DNA of 64,000 nt. It comes from Tetraselmis striata. Taxonomy: Eukaryota; Chlorophyta; Chlorodendrophyceae; Chlorodendrales; Chlorodendraceae. Below are positions 58,841 to 64,000 of the stretch, piece after piece; positions within the stretch are counted from its first letter, which is position 1, and every line of letters begins with the position of its first letter. The DNA lies in assembly GCA_006384855.1 (NCBI GenBank), contig VCJN01001088.1, positions 1-64,000 of the forward strand. The letters are read 5' to 3'. The notes below the pieces were generated by a model. That model saw nothing but the letters and a program-made list of their open reading frames with translations. It was not told the origin of the DNA and ran no database searches. The position numbers and the translations under genes were made by a program.

Positions 58841-61800
58841 TCAGACGGCGGCCACACCGGCACCGCTGCGCGGCGTGGGGATGGGCGCGGCCGGCAGCCA
58901 CGCGTCCATCGCGGGCTCGTACACCTCCACGCCGCTGTGCACCGCGTCGCCGCAGCCGTTGCCGCCGATGGCGTACAGGCGGCCGTGCAGGACCGCGATG
59001 CCGGCGGAGGAGCGCGCCGCGGACATGGCGCCCGCCTCCTGGCGGGGGCCAGCCCGGCACAGCAACAGCAGTCATTGAATTGCGCAGGGTGGGGGGCGGT
59101 GTCCAAGCTTCGAAACCCCACCCCCGCCCCCCAACCCCCCTACTGAGGCAACAGGTACCAGACCCAGCAGCCACATAAATCGACATCAGCTACATGCTCG
59201 GTGCGCTACAGTACAGTGGGCGGGCGTAATTGTCCCAGAGCTGGTTTCGGACCCTTCAAAATGTAAATGGACGTTTCTGGGCCTTTGGAGGGCACTTCAG
59301 ACTTCAGCCCAGGGCAGGCCATTGCGCGTAGGATTGAAGGAGGGGGAGGTCGATTTTGCCCGTTTCGACTCGTTTTGACCAGATCAAAGTGTTCAAACCA
59401 TGTCCAAGTGGACAAAACTTGACGTCGACCTGACGTCATTGGATATGCGCAGTGACGGGGGTTTCTAGTCTCATAAAGTGGCTTTGAAATGTCATCCAGG
59501 AAAGCCACGGGTCCCGATGTTTGGGGGCATGGGGATATGTGCACACGGGCAGGCCGGCAGGCCGGCGCTCGCCACTCACCCTCCACCGCCCCTCGCGCGG
59601 GTCGAGCGCCTCCACGGTCGCGAGCCGCGCGCGCTGGCTGTCCATGCCGCCCACCGCGTACAGGCAGCCCTCCAGCGCGCCGACGCCCACGTACTTGCGC
59701 GGGCGCAGCATGTGCTGCGGCAGCGTGTGCCACAGCCCTGCCCCAGCGCGACAGGCACACCGCGGCACCGCGCTTGTCAGCAACACTCCGCACCGTCGCA
59801 TTGGGCTTGCGGGTCGAGAACACATCGAACGAGCTCGCAGCATCGAGACAGTATATCCGTGCGGCGTTAGATAGTGGGGCATTCCGACACGTTTCCAGAT
59901 GACTGCGTTTTCTTCTTCTCTATGCCCGCACGCAAGGGGTCGCCAACTCAGAGTGCAGTTACGGCAGCGATATGTCCAATATTGTCCCCTTCCATCCCTG
60001 CATGATAACCCGGAGAAACCCATAACAATCCGCGAACAAATAACGTTTTTGAAAAAAACTATTTAAACGTATAAATGAATGTGAATATGGCACAAATACA
60101 TAACGAATATTCCGACGCGACGTGTTAAACAGTTCATTCCTTGAGCACAGCGAGCCGACGTAATTAATTGTACAGTACATTTGTTTACAGAGAAATACTA
60201 TACATATCAAACATTAATCTTATCTCCATCATTTTGGATCAAGTGGATGCCGCCCTATTTGAATCCACAACCTAAACCCTTGGATAACCAGCCGGAACCC
60301 TAGAATTTCAACCCATACCCAAATCCGAAACCTAAATATTTCACTCTAAACCATACCACAAACCCGAAAAAAGAGGAGTCCGTCATCAATATGTCCAGGA
60401 ATGGGCGAGTTTATTTCCAACAAATGCATCTGATCCTGTATTGCCGGCTTGGCTTGACACACTCTGTCGCGCCCAGTTGCGCTGCCGATTATGCAGTGCC
60501 CGCCAGGCACCAGTCGATGTCCTGCCAGTAGCGAAGCAGGAGTGAGGCCGGAAAAAAGGGGGGGGGGGGGGGGGGGGGGTCCGCACCAGTGGAGGCATCC
60601 ATGACGTCCACGCTGCTGAACATGGCCCTCGCCGACTGGCCGCCCACCGCGTAGAGGTCGCCGCCCAGCGTGGCGGCGCCCAGCGAGGCGCGCGCGGTGG
60701 GCATCGCCGCGGCTCGCTGCCACGTCGAGGCGCCCGGCTCGAAGAACTCCGCGCTGGACAGCACCTGCCCCACGCCCGGTCCGGTGCGGCCGCTGTCTCG
60801 GCAAAAAGGGCCCGGGAGCATGGGGAGGAGCGGGAAGTATTGGGGGGGGGGGGGGGGGGGGGGATCAGGTGCTCACCCCTGAATTTTAGGGTTTCCGATC
60901 GAAACCTAGACTCTTTAATCCTAAACTCTGCCGGAGACGGGCGAGAATGTGCTGGGCGCTTTCGAGGCGGGCATAGCTTTAGGGTTTTGTGGGGCTCTAG
61001 GGTATTCACAATTTGAGCCCTGTAAGAGATTCGTTTCCCCGTTCTTGTTGACACTAGCCGACCTCAACATGAGAGAGCCAGGACAGCTCCGCCGGAAGAG
61101 GGACGCGCAAATTGGTGCTCACCCACGTTCGTCAGGAAAGTGATAATCGTTTGCGGTGTCATGTGAATACAGCCATGAGAGCTGCTGTGGTAAGTTGTCT
61201 TCAAGCTTTGCTGTTTTCACTATCGGTACTCTTTCTTGCTAAAATCGTTTCTTTTTTTGAAGGGGGGGGGGGGGGGGGGGGGGGGTTAAGCACGCTAACA
61301 GAGGCTGGTCGTAGATACAGTTCATTTTGGAATCCTCCAGCATTCAAGCCGAAATAATGGGCATGTCATGATGTTCACATTGGAATTCGCAGAAATGCAA
61401 TCAGAATTCCCAGGATTTCCACCACCCTCTTCTTGTGAACAGATGCGATCGGTGGTGCATTGGGGGGGGGGGGGGGGTCCCACTCACCCGAGCGCAAACA
61501 CCTTGCCACCACACGCGGCGACGGCCATGTTGACGCGCGGGGACAACAGCGAGGCACAGGGGGTGAACGTCTCCGCGCCGGCGGCGTAAACCGCCACGGG
61601 CGACGCAAAGCACGAGCCTCCCACCGTGTACAGCTCGCCGCCCAGCGTGGCGCAGCTGACAAAGGACAGCCCGTGCGACATGGCGTAGGGCAGCACCGGC
61701 ACCGGACCTGACTGCCAGCTGTCCGTCTGAAAAGTGGGAGGGGGGAAGTGTGTTTGTTTGGGGGGGGGGGGGGGGGGGTCAGGGGACGCGTTTGACACCG

Positions 61801-62316
61801 CCGGCAGCGGCCGGCCTGGATTTAGTTGATGCCTATGGGTCCCACAATCATCACATGGGGCGGTCAGTGATGGCCAAGCCCCAATGATGGATGGGAAATG
61901 TGATGCATGCGCACCCATCCATGGAAATGGATTTAGTGGGTCCCACAGAGGTTTAGCAATGGCATGCACCATGAATGTTGAGACTATGCTATCTTGGTGG
62001 TGTCCTCGGGTAGTTTTCTAAACGCACGCAGCTTTAAAGTCTTTGTGAGGGGTTCAGAATGAGGTCATTTATCATACAGCCAACCCAAGCTTGATGTCGG
62101 TGCACCTCCCCAATGTAAAACCAACAGCTTCTGTAAGATGTACCACCGCCGACACATGGGGGCTCGCGCTGTGCTTCTGGCACATTAATCTATTGGTGAT
62201 GCGTTGTGCGGCCGCACCTGCGGGTCGTATAGTTCGGAGGAACGCAAGTTGCGCCAACCTGAGTCGTGGCCGCCCAGCACAATGATGCCTGCGTGGGTGA
62301 CACCGTGTCAGGCGAA

Positions 62317-62349
<33 letters not shown>

Positions 62350-63783
62350 GCGGGGTTGGGGCCGGGTTCAGGACGAGTCATGGGGGCTTGTGTTGGTGTA
62401 TTGGAGGATGACGCCTGAACGGTAGCCATCGTACTTCACGCAAGCGAGGTGACACTTGAGGAGCGTGTGGTGCCACCCACGCGCCTGTGGGTGAGGTCCT
62501 GCGGTAGGGGCCGCTGCCGGCGAGGAGCGCGCCAGTCTTGCCGGGCGGCGCCGCGCCCTTGGGACCGCCCTGCTCCGCGATGGCGGCCCCCACCAGGAGA
62601 GCAGCCTCCGAGCAGCCAGCCACTAGCGCGTGCGGCGCCACCTCGCGCGCAAGGCAGGCGGGGGACAACGCGCCGAGGCGCACAAAGCGCACGAGGAGAG
62701 AGGGCAGCAACGGCTGCCGGCTCATGGGGTCGCCGGCCACCCAGTCCACCACAGAGCGAAACACCTGGGCGCGGCGAGAGGCAGGCGGTGGCTCAGCGCA
62801 AAAGATTCCCCGTTTAGCTGCCCCCCCTCGGTCGACCGATACAAAAGCACTTCCATGAGCATCCATGTGATACATTCTTATCCATTTACCAGGCGTGCGA
62901 TTGATAGGGTTGCTCATGTAGGCTGCGCATGACATGCAAAGGGGCTACGAGGGTGAGAGGGATGGTGATGAGCCCCGCCCCACTATCCCCCGAGGTGCCT
63001 CATCACGCGGGCACCCTCCCCGGGCACAGCGCGCCGCACCTCCAACTCCGAATCTGCCACCACCAGCTCCTCGCTACCCAGCACCTCGGACAGCATCTCC
63101 TCCGGAAGCGCTTGCCACGCCGCGCCGCGGTTCTCGCGCACCACATCCGAGAAGTTTGCGCACACGTGCGCCAGCTGCGGGGCGGCCGAACACCCCCGAA
63201 ACACACAGACACAGACACAGACATAAACACACATCCATGCCTCACTCCCCAGGCCATGTCAGACACCGCTGTTGGGAGAGCAGGGAGGCAGGAGGAGCCA
63301 GGAAGGCGCAAAGGAGGGGAGGGGGGAAGAGAGGGGGGGTCGCGGCAGGCGTGCGCACCGAGTCCGCGTATAGCTCAGCCGTACCATAGGTGGCCGACAA
63401 CTGCAGCACCTCCAGGCAATTGGCGTGCGTGATGTGCGAGCGCAGGTACTGGCAGTGGGGGGGGGGGGGGGGGGGGGGGGGGTGCAATGGGGGAAGCACG
63501 CAAGTGGGTTTAGGCAAGGGAGGGGGAGGGGGAGTCCAGGTGGGAAGTAAGGAGCATGTCGGGCGGCACACACTTGCGCACCCCCTCTCCCCTTCCGGCC
63601 CCATTCCCCTCCTCCCACGGCGCCAGTACCTGACTTGGCAGCCTCGGGTTGCAGGAGGCTGTCGGGGAGGGGGGAGGCAGGGCCGGGGCGCTGGGCCGGC
63701 ACCTGGATGCAGGCCTGGTAGAGGGCAGTCACTTGCAGCAAGCTACTGCCGGCAAGGAGCTCGTGGATGGTGTCGGGCGTTAT
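58841..63783 (-). CDS. BTB-BACK-kelch protein, probable CUL3 ligase adaptor (5' end outside window)
   Basis: Exons: 63783-63703 (end of BTB: ITPDTIHELLAGSSLLQVTA), 63448-63359, 63174-63040 and 62764-62485 (BACK domain), 62288-62218 (first kelch strand set, IIVLGGHDSGWRNL), 61726-61488, 60792-60587, 59737-59580, 59038-58841 with stop TGA. All junctions keep phase. About six kelch repeats are visible, each with a Gly-Gly after a hydrophobic strand (LYTVGG, VFALGG, LYAVGG, LYAVGG, LYAIGG). Such proteins bind a substrate through the kelch propeller and CUL3 through BTB/BACK. The first BTB exons are missing, presumably beyond 64000. The 62485 junction would use a GC donor. Six sense-strand C tracts of about 17-24 bases lie in its introns. 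Confidence 0.88.
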
Positions 63784-64000
63784 CTGTGCGGGGGCGCCAT
63801 GCACAACACAGCAAGGGGTGGGGGCAGGGTATGAAAGGGGAGCTGCACGCGGCCGATAGCTAGACACAACGGTTCCCGGGGCTTTCTCGCGGCGACAGTG
63901 CTGCAGGACTTAGCCACGAGTCGTCAACCTGAACAAACGAGTACTAGACAGTCTGTCATGATATCATATCCATCAAAATTACGATATGTTGCGAATGCCG
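63784..64000 (-). other. Intron of the BTB-kelch gene running off the window
   Basis: Ends in CCCCCGCACAG before the exon at 63783. No upstream exon is recognisable in the last 217 bases. Confidence 0.6.

Overview
The window looks like nuclear DNA of a green alga, probably a trebouxiophyte. The genes are split by many short introns, and exons are GC-rich. The desaturase resembles the Lobosphaera/Myrmecia type from memory. One gene makes a plant-type chlorophyll-cycle enzyme, and another carries an extensin/pherophorin-like proline rod. TTTAGGG-type telomere-like motifs lie in introns. Runs of 15-29 G or C are scattered throughout. No bacterial operon, rRNA, tRNA or CRISPR array was seen.

Layout. 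1-12.2 kb is a transposon graveyard: a tyrosine-recombinase element with direct terminal repeats (38-3114), scraps of a gag/reverse-transcriptase retroelement (about 5.0-7.8 kb), and a well-delimited Ginger-like DNA transposon (8354-12187). The last has an integrase-type transposase, palindromic arrays at both ends and two matching 86-bp introns. 12598-16083 (+) is a nine-exon 7-hydroxymethyl chlorophyll a reductase gene. 17.3-22.5 kb is decayed retroelement DNA. 23.5-47.7 kb (-) is dominated by one giant gene of about 46 exons. It encodes a polycystin/TRP-type cation channel whose extracellular part has a hydroxyproline-type rod encoded by 17 consecutive symmetric exons, then Ig-like (DUF5011/HYR-like) repeats, then a polycystin ectodomain and the channel core. 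A two-exon coiled-coil segment just downstream is either its cytoplasmic tail or a separate gene. 49-54 kb holds a broken non-LTR retrotransposon (-) with a 975-bp TTA-flanked MITE nested inside it. 55422-57916 (+) is a cytochrome b5-fused front-end fatty acid desaturase. 58841 to beyond 63783 (-) is a BTB-BACK-kelch adaptor gene whose 5' end lies outside the window.

The host genes do not form one pathway. They cover chlorophyll turnover in the plastid, polyunsaturated lipid synthesis in the ER, a wall- or cilium-associated mechanosensory-type channel, and ubiquitin-ligase targeting. Exon boundaries were worked out by eye from splice signals, reading phase and family resemblance. Almost all junctions keep phase; the exceptions are noted. 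No database search was run, and statements about families rest on remembered alignments.
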